From Solea solea (Eukaryota; Chordata; Actinopteri; Pleuronectiformes; Soleidae): a DNA stretch of 64,000 nucleotides. Under the pieces are notes generated by a model, which saw nothing but the letters and a program-made list of their open reading frames with translations, searched no databases and was not told the DNA's origin. The position numbers were made by a program, and so were the translations under genes. Below, in pieces: positions 10,776 to 21,699 of the stretch. Every line of letters starts with the position of its first letter. The stretch's first letter is position 1. The stretch spans positions 1,218,501-1,282,500 of the forward strand of contig NC_081150.1 of NCBI RefSeq assembly GCF_958295425.1, read 5' to 3'.

Positions 10776-11494
10776 AAACCTGCAAATGAATCCAGCAAAA
10801 CCTTCATCAAACTGTTGTAAACAAACTGAGAAGGTGACACAACTGTAAGTGAATATAGGTTTGAGCCACACATAACCAATACAAAATTAAGAATACAATA
10901 ATAACAATAATGTTAAACTATGGTAGAGGATGTGTGAATATTTTTAAAAAAGTGAAAGATAAAACAAGTCATACATTTTTCCTCAGCATTCTGACATATT
11001 TAGGTTTTATATTTTGTCACATGTGGCCTGATCCTCTTCCGTAATGAACGTAACTAAATGATTATTATTTAACGTATGTTAGTGTAAGAGACGTGAGTGT
11101 AGGTGCAGGGAATAACCGGTCAGGCACGTCTAGATTCTTCCTCATGACTTAAGTGCAGTTTGAATAAAGCTCAGTTACACCAACAACAATAAGAGCCTCA
11201 CTCTCACTCCCCCTCTCATGAGGTAAGCGTTCACCAATCCCAGTTTCCCACTTACACTTTAAACCCTTGAAATCCTTCCACAGAGAATCAGATCACTCTT
11301 GGCCTTAAAGACGCTGAGTGTATCTCACTCCATCGGCGCTGCAGGAAACTGCTCACAGGCGTCAATGAAAGAAACCACTGCTCTGACTTTCTGTATGTGG
11401 CCGACGGGCCCTTAGCAAACAATTGCAGATTATACTTCCAAAAATAGCTTCTCATTGCCCCCAAAACACCGGCTCTGTGTGGATGTTACCATCG
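10776..11494. other. Unique sequence; 11240-11460 possibly regulatory
   Basis: AT-rich up to 11100, then a repeat-poor block with CpGs (11240-11460) that could be conserved. No gene recognised. Confidence 0.35.
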
Positions 11495-11725
11495 TGGTGC
11501 GGTACAGTACGTATGGAAGGGTAAAGCCCTCGGTCAACGACATCAAAAACAACACAACAGACACACAACAGCTCTTTTTTAGCCTCTCAGTTTGTGGCTG
11601 TTTGTCTTACGACTTTACTCTGGTACCCCAAAGGGAACTGGTTATTTTGGTACGATTCCCAATGGAAATGAAAAAAAGTCGGACTGTACCAAACCGAAGC
11701 GTTACACTTGGTGGTTTTAGTAGCA
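11495..11725. mobile_element. Possible hAT-like fragment with GGTACC-type ends
   Basis: GGTGCGGTACAGTACG at about 11496 and GGTACCCCAAAGGGAACTGG near 11621 resemble the GGTACGGTACG arms of a common fish DNA transposon. Ends and target duplication are unclear. Confidence 0.35.
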
Positions 11726-11963
11726 TGTCTGGATCTGGTGTGTCCCACCCATGTGCTAAATTGGCCTCATCCAAGCCTCTCCAAACCTCCCTGTGATCCT
11801 GATACCCCCCACCCCAGCCTTTAACCCCCAACCTGAGGCAGCTCCCACTCCTTTAGTCATGTCTTCATTGTCCCTCTCTGTTCTAATTGAGAGCTACATC
11901 CCTCTCCTCATGATCCACCCTGCCTGTCTTTCACACTCACCCACCCCCACTAGCCTATCAGTT

Positions 11964-11986
11964 GGGGGGGGGGGGGGGGGGGGGGG
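11964..11986 (+). repeat. G23 homopolymer
   Basis: Twenty-three consecutive guanines, the longest G-run in the window. Length in the source assembly may be unreliable because such runs are hard to sequence. Confidence 0.9.
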
Positions 11987-12148
11987 CACTCCTGCTCCTA
12001 AGTGACAACCTTTTCCAAATGGCTCCATGATGGTCGGATATCTCTCTTGCCCAAAACCGCACTCCTGCTCACACTCGTCTGTCTTCCTCAAATCTTTCTA
12101 ATGGCGTCTTTCACGGCCTTTTTTCCGTGCTACTCCAGCAGATCTGTC

Positions 12149-12168
12149 GGGGGGGGGGGGGTTGGGGG
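12149..12168 (+). repeat. G13-TT-G6 tract
   Basis: G13, two T, then G6. A potential intramolecular G-quadruplex. Confidence 0.85.
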
Positions 12169-12439
12169 GTGAGCTGAGAAAGTGATGGCCCCGGGATATT
12201 TTTAGAGCTGCAGCAATAGAAATATAGCAGGAAGGCACGAGCTTGGCTGCTGACAGTTCAACTGCACAAGAACGGCTGCAAAAATGTTTATGGTCTCGGA
12301 CTTGTAGAAAAGTCACAACAGATAAAGGAGGAATCAATCACAAAGCCACATTTTCTTGCGCTCCAGTAAAAGCCTATGAATTTTCAAAAAGATTTGTAAA
12401 AATATATATATATAAAAAGCTCTCCTGGGGGGAGAAATA

Positions 12440-12870
12440 ATTCATAGCAAAGGTAGTGGAATGGACTTACCATGTAGTGTAAATACATCCACGTATGCTG
12501 CTCTTTTGGAGAACTCAAAAGTTATCACTAAAGGCGGCACGCATGACAAGATAATGCCTTCCCGGTGCAGCTTGTATCAATTATCTCTACTGAAGCTAAT
12601 GACATCTTTTAATTTTTCCATAATTATAACTCAGATTGCATTGAACGCAGCCTAGCGGAGCAGGAGGCGGCGGCAGATCCCGCAGCTATTCACGAGTGTC
12701 CCTGACAAAGACATCAGCATCTGACAGTCTAACAAAGAGCGAAGGAGAGGAGAATAGAATATATCAGCCAATGCAAATATTGACCGAGTGCCACGATTGC
12801 AAATTAGTGACAAAAATCTGAGATAGAATGACAGCCTCTAATCTGCTCATTTGGGTGACACCCCCCCGTA
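12440..12870. promoter_or_regulatory. Strong candidate conserved non-coding element
   Basis: Repeat-free block containing a POU octamer ATGCAAAT at 12771-12778 (in CCAATGCAAATATTG), AT-rich homeodomain-like cores (TATCAATTATC, CATAATTATAA) and a GC-rich middle with GGAGGCGGCGGCAG. This mixture of TF-core-like motifs without simple sequence is typical of vertebrate developmental enhancers. A 64-codon frame at 12461-12655 has no recognisable domain. Confidence 0.4.
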
Positions 12871-13159
12871 TAAAAATCATCTGAGCAGAAACAGAGTGCA
12901 GTGCTTCAAACATACATGTGTGAAGCTTCTACTACGGGCTGTTACTTTAGTGCATTTTACTGCTGTAAACTCACATTTATGCTGAAGTTGTAGACTGATG
13001 CACGTTGAATTATCTGTAACTGCATCACATTTTTAATTTTGCTATTTACTTGATAAAAATCTAAAGTTTGCGATCATAAATGTTTTTTTTATTCAGATTT
13101 CATACAGCACATCTGTATGCAGCACATTTTTCTATCACTCATCTTTCATCCTTTAGGAG

Positions 13160-13268
13160 CAACATGAGGTTAAGTGTCTTGCCCAAGGACACATCGGCAT
13201 GTAGACTAGCGGAGCCGGGAATCTAACCCACAACCTTCCACAACCCGATATTGTCGCCCTAAACCAAT
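13160..13268 (-). mobile_element. tRNA-type SINE fragment (family C)
   Basis: TTAAGTGTCTTGCCCAAGG, CACATCGGCATGTAGACTAG and GGGAATCTAACCCACAACC form the reversed head of a fish SINE whose + orientation copy is at 43650-43775. The B-box-like stretch is mutated. Confidence 0.65.
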
Positions 13269-14320
13269 CATGGATATGTTGCTAAGAGCTTCTCTTTTAT
13301 TTTGTTCATAAAAACGAGCCAAGTGAACGTTGAACTGTGACGTATTTACAAAAAATTCAAAAATAAAAATGGAGGAAAAATGTATATTAAGATATCTGAT
13401 GTTTCCTGATTTCAGAGGAGTGGATGGTGATGATTTGAAGTCATAGCTGATTAGTAATAATCGATTTTGTCAAATTTATTGAGTACTCGCTGAAAATGTA
13501 TTAATAAGTGTAATAGTTTCAGAAAGAGAGCTTTGTGAGTTTTGAAAGAAAAGTAAAACATCATCAGCATAGCGGCTTATTTTGTGATGCAGTTGTGTTG
13601 TTTGAATGCCTTTAATATTTTTGTTTGGGCGAATTGCTGCTGCAAGTGGTTCAATAAAGACGGTCCGTGTCGGAGCTTCACTGTGAAATATTTCACATGC
13701 TAAATGTGTCGTTCAAACTTGTTTCAGGGCTGAGCTCAGACTTGCAGCCATTCAAAAAGTTCAAAAAGTAGCTGGGCCATAAATTTGCGATAAGTCCACT
13801 CTGACACCCGAACTGACGCTCAGAGCTCTAATTCTGCTTAATCTGACACACCACTACCATTACCATGCCACGCTGAATTCATTACATTCTTTGCTGTTCT
13901 CACATGAGAATAACTCTTTATGGCCCTGTAATGCACTAATGACCTGTCTACGGTTCACTATAGTGTAACCAGTGTCACGATCAGTGTTGGCTAGGATTTG
14001 CTCAAAAGCATGCTTTTTATTTTATAATTTTCCAACACTCATTTTTCTTTCTTTCTTCATGTATCTATTCTAATATTTTTGTTCCAGTGCTTGAAGTGGG
14101 CAGGTACTCTTTAAGCAGCTCTTTTTAATTTGACTATTTTAAGTACTGGAACTTTTCATTTGCGTAACAGTACTTCTCACAAGAGGCCAGTATTCTGTTT
14201 AGCTTCTCTGTCAAATGAATTATTATGGCCCAGAATAATCATTTATAACAGTTTCTAGTTTTCTAGTTTATCTACAGTTTTTCATTATTATTGTTAAAGC
14301 AGAACAATATCTATTAAAAG
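13269..14320. other. Unique AT-rich sequence, no gene recognised
   Basis: Contains a short duplication TTCAAAAAG TTCAAAAAG near 13755. The 13600-13950 part is repeat-poor. No feature supported. Confidence 0.45.
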
Positions 14321-14324
14321 TAGG

Positions 14325-14435
14325 GATGCAACCGACAATTATTTCCACAATCGACTAATATGTTGATTATTTTCTTCGACTAATCGAGTACTTGTTTGGT
14401 TTGTCAAATATCAGAAAATGTTGAAACACTTTGAT

Positions 14436-14466
<31 letters not shown>

Positions 14467-14640
14467 AATGTCTCGTTTTGTCCACAAACCAAAACAATTT
14501 ATCAGTTTTAAGGATCTTAAAGAAAGTTTCAGAAAGAAACCAGACAATAATCACATATATGAAGCTGAAAAATATAGTTAAATAGTCGATGAATTTAATA
14601 ATCAATTGATAATCAATTCATTAGATAATCGCTGTGTAAT
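14325..14640 (+). mobile_element. MITE with CGATTAAT-rich ends, copy 2
   Basis: Opposite orientation to copy 1 at 10503-10775, sharing ATATCAGAAAA, TTTTGTCCACAAACC and GAAACCAGA motifs, with AATCGACTAAT and GATAATCAATTC text at the ends. A (GAT)n microsatellite has grown inside this copy. Confidence 0.7.
14437..14464. repeat. (GAT)9 microsatellite
   Basis: Triplet run within the MITE at 14325-14640. It encodes poly-His in the antisense frame, which is not a real protein. Confidence 0.95.
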
Positions 14641-14867
14641 AACTGTGTGCTTGTTTAAATCAATGATGGAAATGTTAAGTATAATCTAAATAGAAGTTAT
14701 TTTTATATAGACTGAATATTTCAATAAATATATATTGTGAACTTTTCATAATTTATTATCTTATTATAAATGATTTAGTAATACCAACAGATATACATGC
14801 TTTATATGGATACGGGCAGTACTGGCATTATTCTGGAACTGGTAATTCATGATGCTCAATATGCATG

Positions 14868-15180
14868 TGCACATAGTGGTGTAGGGGTTAGTTCTCTTGC
14901 CTTTGCAGCAAGTTCGAGCCCCAGTTGGAACAAGGGTCTTTCTGCATGGAGTTTGCATGTTCTCCCTGTTTGTGTGTGGGGGTTTTCTCCCGCAGTCCAA
15001 AAACATGCAATATGGGGATTAGATAAATGTGTCACTCTTAATTGACCATGAGAGTGAATGGTTTATTGGTTGTCCAGGGTGTGACCCCGCCTATCGCCCT
15101 ATGTCAGCTGATGTTGGCACAGCAACCCCCGCGACCCTCCTGTGGAGGATAAAGCGGTAGAAAATGGATGGATGGACATA
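14868..15180 (+). mobile_element. Near full-length tRNA-derived SINE (family B)
   Basis: A-box-like TGGTGTAGGGGTTAG at about 14877 and B-box-like AGTTCGAGCCCCA at about 14911 give an RNA polymerase III promoter. They are followed by TTTGCATGTTCTCCCTG, GTCCAAAAACATGC, TCCAGGGTGTGACCCCGCC and a CCCCCGCGACCCTCCTG block, ending in GGATGGATGGA. The order matches the mermaid/DANA-like SINE group of fish. Other copies lie at 21484, 22795, 37695 and 52015. This is the best-kept copy. Confidence 0.8.
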
Positions 15181-15224
15181 CAATAGTTTACAACCGGGCA
15201 CAGATTCATGCAAATTAGGTCTAA

Positions 15225-15620
15225 TGTGTCATTCTATTTACATTGGAACTCAGAACTGGGAGTGAAGTCACCCCGGAGTTCACCGCGTATCAAGTTGAGA
15301 AGTCAAGGAAACTCACGTGTATTTAAAACAAGCCCCAATGTGCAGCATAGCAACATGTCTCTGGTTAAAAAAATAGAGTGATTTATTGTGAAACAAATAT
15401 GACGGAAGTGTTATTAATGTATTAACGTAGAGTATCTACCCGACCGAGGCCATGTTTCCAAGATGCAAAAACTGCATTCATTCATAGCTGCATATGCTTG
15501 TAAAAGAGATTTATCTACATCTCTGTAAGTTCACACATCCAACTTTCCAACGTCATCCATTAAAACTGTGTTTATTCATATTATAGAAGGTAAACTATTG
15601 GTCATAAAAGACTGCAAACA
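15225..15620. other. Possible dispersed repeat, no gene recognised
   Basis: The stretch GGAACTCAGAACTGGGAGTG followed by GAGTTCACCG and CAAGTTGAGAAGTCAAGG resembles a dispersed fish DNA element. Ends could not be defined. Confidence 0.3.
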
Positions 15621-15639
15621 CTGTAGCAGCCAAATCCCT

Positions 15640-16560
15640 GAGTGCTGGCCTGAGCTCTGGTGTTTTCTTCCCTCATGAGCCCAATTTTTCATTTAAATGA
15701 GAGCCTCTTTGTTTTTTTGTTTGAATGAATTTGCTTTTAAATGCAGTTCTTCTGCACTTTGAGTCGCACAGATTATTTTATTCAAGCAGCCGAAAGCAAA
15801 AGTCCCTCCATTCAATTCAAACATCTGCCCGCACTGCAGATTATACACCCAGTCCCGTTCTCCTCTCCCTTATGTCTGATTTAAGACTTTGTGGTATGTG
15901 AAAGCAAAGAATGTGAAGCCATATTTGAAAAAGGTTGCGTGCGTGTATGTGCGCCCACTTTTCCTGCTGCACTGCTTTGTCTGAAACCTGAACGCCGGAG
16001 TGCGGCGTCCTTCACTCACTGGAATGTTTACTCGGGCATGGAGAGGGCAAGAAGTCAGACTCACTGGGGGAGGTTCCAAGAATAATTCTGAGGACACGGT
16101 GGGATTTCAGGTTTGGAAAAGTTGAAAGCAAAGAAAGGGTCAGGGGTCAGTGAAGGATGAATAATCAATTAAAGGGGAATTACAAGTGTTACACTTATTT
16201 GCAAACAATCTAAGTTCCCTGATTGAATCTGGCAGCCTTGTAGTGAGGCTGCACGCAACTGCACTTCACATATGAGTAATTGATATGAACGTGACTGCTT
16301 TACAATAAGCAATAGATACAGGATGAAATGGCACATTTTTAATTGAATGCCGAGTCTGTGGCTGAGCACGCCGGCTCTTTCAATGCCTCACAGATGACTT
16401 ATGATGAGCGCTTTTCAATAGTTTCGCTTTGCACGTTGAAATTGCTTCCATTGTTATGCGTTCTCACTTTGCTCCGAGCTCTTTCGCCTCTCCAGCCTAT
16501 CAAGTTAAATATTAATTGCATGCCACAAGAGGATCAACTATCAGGCTGAAATCAAACACT
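15640..16560. promoter_or_regulatory. Candidate conserved non-coding element cluster
   Basis: About 900 bp without simple repeats or transposon ends. It contains many AT-rich cores (AATAATCAATTAAAGG, GAGTAATTGATATG, AAATATTAATTGCATGCC) beside CpG-containing stretches (ACGCCGGAGTGCGGCGTCC). Its appearance fits developmental enhancers. Open frames are short and unrecognised. Confidence 0.4.
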
Positions 16561-16904
16561 CTGTTTAGCCCCTTTGGTGACAACAGGAAGAAAAAAAAAG
16601 TTTAACCTTTTCTCGGCATCTTTTGTTGTCCTAGTGTATTTGTGTGGGACAACAGAAGCAGGTTTTGTCCCTGGGCTGAGTTTGAGTCTCAAAAGCTCTG
16701 AGATGAATGGCCACCGCGCCACCACAGGGTCCCATGGGTGTTCTGTCTATTCTTTGTTATTTGCCTGGCCAGGAAGAGCAAACATTCAGAGCCAAGGAAG
16801 AAGGCTACAAATTATATCCACCATGTACACACAGTGATGCACATTATTCTCACACACACAACAACAATGTTTCTGCTTTTGAAAATGTGTTCATATCTGC
16901 TTTG

Positions 16905-16939
<35 letters not shown>

Positions 16940-17557
16940 ATATGGCAAGTTCAAGGTCAAGGAGTGTGTGATATCACCTGGATGAAATGTGCCTAATGAA
17001 ACCAGCATGGGTTCATACGCATGCATACACTGTACATCTGAAGACTTTCTCTCCTCGAGAAACCAAATGTTTTCTATTACTTCACAAAAGGGAAAACGTG
17101 TCATTTGGAGTTCATATGAATTAGTTACAGTTAGTCGTCGTGATTAAAAGAAAACCAACGCAGACTGGAGGTGGATGCTCACAGATGTCTCCTGTGTTAA
17201 AGTAATGCTTGATGTTCTGTCACTGTGGCTAACACGCCAGATGATGTCTGAGACCCCGCAACTGACGTTTGAAGCCGCTTTCCATTCAATCCTTTCAACT
17301 CTGTGTTAAATAACTCCAGCATCTGACAACTGTCACTGATCTGGAGCGTTGTGGGTCTCTCAAATGTCTTTCACACTAAAATGACCAGGTAGAGCCAAAA
17401 ATTTTTAACTAGAGTGACCTCTGAGGTGGTCTAAGGGCTTTCCACATGAAGATGAGTCAAGGTGAATCTGCTTTAAGTTCATATTGTCATTTTATCCACA
17501 CAGAGACTGTGTTTTTGGGAGCCCAGAGTTTGGAAATCTCAAAACCACACCTTGGGT
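16561..17557. other. Unique sequence, no gene recognised
   Basis: Mixed sequence with one GT microsatellite. No domain recognised in frames up to 92 codons. Confidence 0.45.
16907..16937. repeat. (GT)15 microsatellite
   Basis: Uninterrupted GT run. Confidence 0.95.
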
Positions 17558-17613
17558 GTATACGTTGTAATGTACGCTTATACATAATATGTATAAGCAT
17601 ATACAACGTATAC
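17558..17613. repeat. 56-nt imperfect palindrome
   Basis: GTATACGTTGTA (17558-17569) pairs exactly with TACAACGTATAC (17602-17613). Nested inside, GCTTATACAT (17576-17585) pairs with ATGTATAAGC (17589-17598), leaving a 3-nt loop and a 6/3-nt internal loop. It could be a cruciform, the core of a small palindromic transposon, or a transcribed hairpin. Confidence 0.9.
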
Positions 17614-17790
17614 AATCATGCAGCACGACAGCACCACGTACAGGCCTGGCACATGCACAGCGCTTCGACTTGTTTTGGGGGGTTTCGTGTGGATGGAGAC
17701 ATTTCCTGAAACAACGCCATGTTTATGGAAAACCTTTTCAACATAACAAAGACAAAGATCGTTTATGTTTCCTTCCATTTCCACATGGAT
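17614..17790 (+). repeat. Dispersed fish repeat (GTGTGGATGGAGAC type)
   Basis: GTTTCGTGTGGATGGAGACA and CCATGTTTATGGAAAACC resemble a dispersed fish repeat whose relatives may lie at 30225-30280, 59860-59935 and 60840-60905. Boundaries are not defined. It directly follows the palindrome. Confidence 0.35.
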
Positions 17791-17799
17791 AAGACCGGT

Positions 17800-18517
17800 A
17801 CCATTCATTTCAATTCACCACTTCTCCACCGTGTGTGACATCGCACTGGCAACAAAACACGTCACATGAAGAACAAAACAACACCACCGCCATTTCTTTT
17901 TACCACTTTAAAATCTCGATTTCCTCAAGCGAACAGAGAATACATTTGGTCTCGTCTTCAGTCCAAAAATGCAATATTCTGTTTTTTTCCTGCAGTGGTT
18001 TGTTTGTGTACCAGCTTCTTCCATTGTTTCCAGGCCAAAGCTCAGGGGTTAAATGTGCACAACACCAGTTTGGTTCCAGTTGAATGTGTATATGAAGTAG
18101 TATTTCATCTTGATGTCTTAGTCCGACTTTGAGAAATCTGTCTCAGATCTATTTCAGTTACATGTATTTAAACAGTCCTGTTTTGGTCTGACAAACACAA
18201 TAATTAGATTTCTATTCAATAATCATGTTCAGAAACAAGGAACACCTACAGTACATATGGCACCCTCACACCAGTATGATCTGCTAACAATGGTGGATGT
18301 TCCCATACGTGAGTACAATGTTGTTACTGCTACAAACACGATGAAAATAAAACAGCTATTTATAATCTTTTCTCTTTTGAAGTCTTTATTGCTCATCGTC
18401 AGTTGTCATCTACACTGTAAAAAAAAGAAGAAGCTAAATTGGCCCAAGGTCAATAGGCAAACAGGCAGATAATTTCAAGGCAATTGCCTTTTAAGCATGT
18501 TAGATACAGTGTGATGT
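17800..18517. other. Unique sequence, no gene recognised
   Basis: No repeat ends or coding signature. A6 and AAG-rich text at 18420-18435. Confidence 0.45.
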
Positions 18518-18600
18518 GTTAATTTATTGATCCCTGTGGGAAAACTCTCCCTTCCCTTCTACAAGGAGGTCAGGGTCGCCTTCACCGCACCGCAGTACCA
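18518..18600 (-). mobile_element. Possible LINE 3'-end fragment
   Basis: AATTTATTGATCCCTGTGGG followed by AAAACTCTCC resembles the reversed 3' end of a common fish non-LTR retrotransposon. No coding part is present. Confidence 0.35.
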
Positions 18601-18877
18601 GGGAAGCACAACGTCTGTGTGCTTTGAACACATACATGTAATGAGCAGAATGAGTTGGACTGTGTGTCGTAACTCTCTGGCCACAGGCTAATTGAATGCA
18701 ATGGTAGAGTTAGCAGTGTTCTGTTTAATGAGCCAGCTCTCTGGGAGGTGATAAAAGGGATAGAGGAGACTTGGGAGGAAGCTGGTTCAAACAAACACAT
18801 GCAAAAATGAAGACATGATACACCGAGATTCTTCTTTTTGCTTTGGTTTCCGAGTTATGGTCTTTCTTACTTGAGTA

Positions 18878-18995
18878 GTCCATGGCCAAGTGGACATGAA
18901 CCTGGGAGTGTTCCAATCCCCACCAGGTCAAAAAGGCTGGGGTTACCCTGAATAAGGTGAACTACCCTGATTGCTCCCCAGACGCTGCTCAGTAG
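18878..18995 (+). mobile_element. tRNA-derived SINE (family A), copy 2
   Basis: CATGGCCAAGTGGACATG, B-box-like GTTCCAATCCCC, CCAGGTCAAAAAGGCTGGGG, then CCAGACGCTGCTCAGTA. Same order as 105-232 and 63232-63450 and the same orientation. Confidence 0.65.
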
Positions 18996-19436
18996 GGAGA
19001 TGTTCCTCGTAGAGAAGAATTTCCCCTGAACTCTGGACACCTTTCAATCCAGACCTGGACCTATTTCCATAAATCACTGTCACCTGCCACGTTACAACAG
19101 AGCAGCCCTTTTCTGCGTTGGATTCCAGGAAATGCAGAGTAATGACCATGTGAGGACACTCAGCGTGTCGACATCATTTCAGGATTAGAGTTCTCGTCAA
19201 TTTCACCATAACATGCTCGTGTTTCACAGCTGCATAAAGAAAAGTCTCTTTCACCACAGTTTGCATCAACGTCGCATTATTCCAATGATGATTCCGAGGA
19301 AAAACCCAAAAAAGAAAAGTAACTTCACGTGCTGTGAATCACAACATCACGGTGGACAGAAGTGTAAAGCTTTACTCTATTTTAAACACACTATGACATT
19401 TATAAAACCTTTATTCTATTTCACATGTGAGGACAG
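18996..19436. other. Unique sequence, no gene recognised
   Basis: No feature supported. Confidence 0.45.
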
Positions 19437-19560
19437 TCATTGTAAGTTAAGTTGCCCTTAAGTTTCCTCTTAATTACCACCTGGAAGGCATCTTCAGTGT
19501 TGTTACAGACACCACACTAAAGTGCAATTAGAGGAAATTCATCAAAAATCTGAAGCTCTA
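19437..19560 (+). repeat. Dispersed repeat shared with 44768-44945
   Basis: TGTAAGTTAAGTTGCCCTTA and AGTTTCCTCTT match TGTAAGTTAAGTCTCCCTTA and AGTTTCCCCTC at 44768, with matching downstream AAGTTTATCA/AAATTCATCA and TGAAG text. Same orientation; family unknown. Confidence 0.5.
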
Positions 19561-20219
19561 ATCAAAATAAAGTCTGGAATATAAAGGTCCACTCTGGCGG
19601 TTTCCATACTCGTTAAAAGCCAACTTTCAGTTTCAGGAGTTAAGAGAGTTGCATTTTCATACTTTTAGGAACAGGCACAAATATTCCTGGGGATAAATAC
19701 TCCTATAGCTCCTTCTTAATATTATAATAAATACACCAACCTGACAGAAAGTAGTACTCAGCTCCTTATTCTCTACATTATTTCCATGCATTCACATACC
19801 TTGCTTTCCCTACATAGCACAATTAAATGTACACACCGTTTGGGCAGTCGTGATTTGCTGAGGGCTCTGCTGCTATAGTCACTAATCATGTTCCTCACTG
19901 CAGTCAAGTGTATTTTTATTCCCAATGTCATCCCACTGTCACAGAGCAGCACATGTAGACATGTTAAATGATGGTGCCACTTAAAAATAAGCATTATTTA
20001 TATAACTTAATAACCTCTGATTCACATAATCTACTCGTCGACTTTTGTGTAGACCTCTGCGGTTAATAATTTATGTTGTTTAATGTATTACATGCATAGA
20101 CAGTGTGTTACATATATTATACATTACATACATGCTGTTTGGAGACGGAGAATCAGAACATGATTGATTGATATGATTTGATTTGATACCATTTATAGAA
20201 GTCCATATGTTAAACTACC
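19561..20219. other. Unique AT-rich sequence, no gene recognised
   Basis: No feature supported. Confidence 0.45.
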
Positions 20220-20227
20220 ATTAGAAT

Positions 20228-20954
20228 TAGTGCCGTCAAACGATTAAAATATTTAATCGCGATTAATAGCATTAATGTTATAGTTAACTCGCAATTAATT
20301 GCAATAATCGCACATTTTTATCTATTCTAAATGTTCCCTTGCTTTTAATGCTCTTATCAACATAGAAAAGTGGATCGACTTGCTTTATTGAGACAATATC
20401 TCTGTCACCTGCATATTTTGAGTTATTCCTCTTATTGTGAGAGCCGCACAATAATAAGAGAGCCTGCAGTGTGTGAATAAAGTGCTTTTCTTCAACGCAG
20501 ACGGAGTCCCGTGGTTTAATGTGTTGTTGCCGTAAGGAGCTAATCCGAGCTAAAGGAGCTAGTGGTCTCCGGAGGACTCCTTACTACGGTTCAGGGGTCT
20601 GCCAGCTTGGTTGGTAACACTGCAGACATCATTACTTGGATGTGGGGAGTGCGTCGTGAAATGATCCACGCTGCGTTGGATACGGAGAGCCCACTTGGAG
20701 ACGGAGGAGCGCGCAACGCTCGCCATCCACTCAGAACGGAACGTTAGCCTACTACTCTCTGGCCGGCTCGCAGCGCGCCTGTTGTTGTGTTTGTGGTCTA
20801 GATCCAGTGTGTTGTTGTAGGTTTTCTAACGTGAAAAAAACCTTCAAAGTTTGCTCGGCCAAAAAGAACGTTAATCTCGCGATTAAAACAACTGACGCCG
20901 TTAAAACGGGTTTTGCGTTAACGCATTTAATAACACGTTTAACTGACAGCACTA
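20228..20954. mobile_element. Non-autonomous hAT-like element, 727 bp, with target duplication
   Basis: Ends TAGTGCCGTCAAACG and GTTTAACTGACAGCACTA are inverted repeats (TAGTGCYGTCA). Flanking 8-bp sequences ATTAGAAT (20220-20227) and ACTAGAAT (20955-20962) match at 7 of 8 positions, as expected for a hAT 8-bp target duplication. Subterminal TTAATCGCGATTAAT-type palindromes lie near both ends. The centre is GC-richer (20500-20780) but has no transposase frame. Transposition would have needed a partner transposase. Confidence 0.8.
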
Positions 20955-21094
20955 ACTAGAATGTTGAGTTTGCTGCATTTTGAATACTTTGAAATTGCTG
21001 TCATTGAATGTGCACAAGATTATGTGGAGAAAATATTGTGGAAGGAAAGAGTTGTCTGACATTTTATGGTAAACTAAATTATGACATCAACTAT

Positions 21095-21245
21095 GCTGCG
21101 AAAAACAGCCCCACTAGAAATACGCCAAACATTATTGAATTGTTTCCAATTTTCTTGTTTTGAGAAAAAGTATCTGCCATTGGGGTAAGAAAAGTTTGCT
21201 TTGCTAAAATACAAAAAAATAGTTTATAAATCTACGTTTAACTCA
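21095..21245. mobile_element. Fragment of the CACTGCAAAAA-type MITE family
   Basis: GCTGCGAAAAACAGCCC, TTCTTGTTTTGAGAAAAAGT, TCTGCCATTGGGGTAAG and TAGTTTATAAATCTAC parallel AGCCC, TTTAAGAAAAATAATCTGCC, AATGGCATAAG and CTTGTAAATCTAC in the element at 58632-59102. Confidence 0.5.
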
Positions 21246-21356
21246 AATGAGACTTCCTTTACTTGACGTTTAGAATTTATTCCAGATATCTTTATATATT
21301 TGCAAAAACAGCAAATAGTGATTGTGTATTTTACCTTTGTATTTAACCCATCCTTA

Positions 21357-21382
21357 ACACACACACACACACACACACACAC
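21357..21382. repeat. (AC)13 microsatellite
   Basis: Uninterrupted AC run. Confidence 0.95.
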
Positions 21383-21483
21383 CAGGGCAGTTTGGATTTT
21401 ACACAAACCATTGTATTAGCCTATGAAGTGCAAACTTCTGAGCTTGCTGACATTATTTTTCTTTTCAGGCAAAATCAAAAAAT

Positions 21484-21690
21484 AGCAACACTATTCTCTT
21501 CATCCATCGCTTTATCTTCCAGCTGACATATCGAGCAAAGGTGGGGTCACCAGTCCATCGTGGTCCCACACACACAGGGGAGAACATGCAAAATACCCAT
21601 AGAAAGGCCCTCAGTGGAACCAGGATTGGAACTGGGGAGGCACTTGATGTGAGGCAACATTGTGTAGCCAGGCTAATTTCACTACATTGC
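21484..21690 (-). mobile_element. tRNA-derived SINE (family B), reverse copy
   Basis: Reversed family-B text: GGTGGGGTCACCAGTCCATC, GGGGAGAACATGCAAAATAC and GAACCAGGATTGGAACTGGG. The last of these is the reversed, mutated B-box region. The tail lies at the left. Confidence 0.7.
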
Positions 21691-21699
21691 AAATCAATT

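Larger units (their letters stand above)
11726..12440. other. Pyrimidine-rich unique sequence with G-runs
   Basis: C/T-rich text followed by long guanine runs. No coding potential beyond low-complexity frames. Confidence 0.4.

Noticed and set aside
14411..14605. Poly-His protein
   Set aside because: Antisense translation of a (GAT)9 microsatellite within a MITE.
14868..14940. Possible tRNA gene
   Set aside because: It is the tRNA-like head of a family-B SINE; no full cloverleaf.
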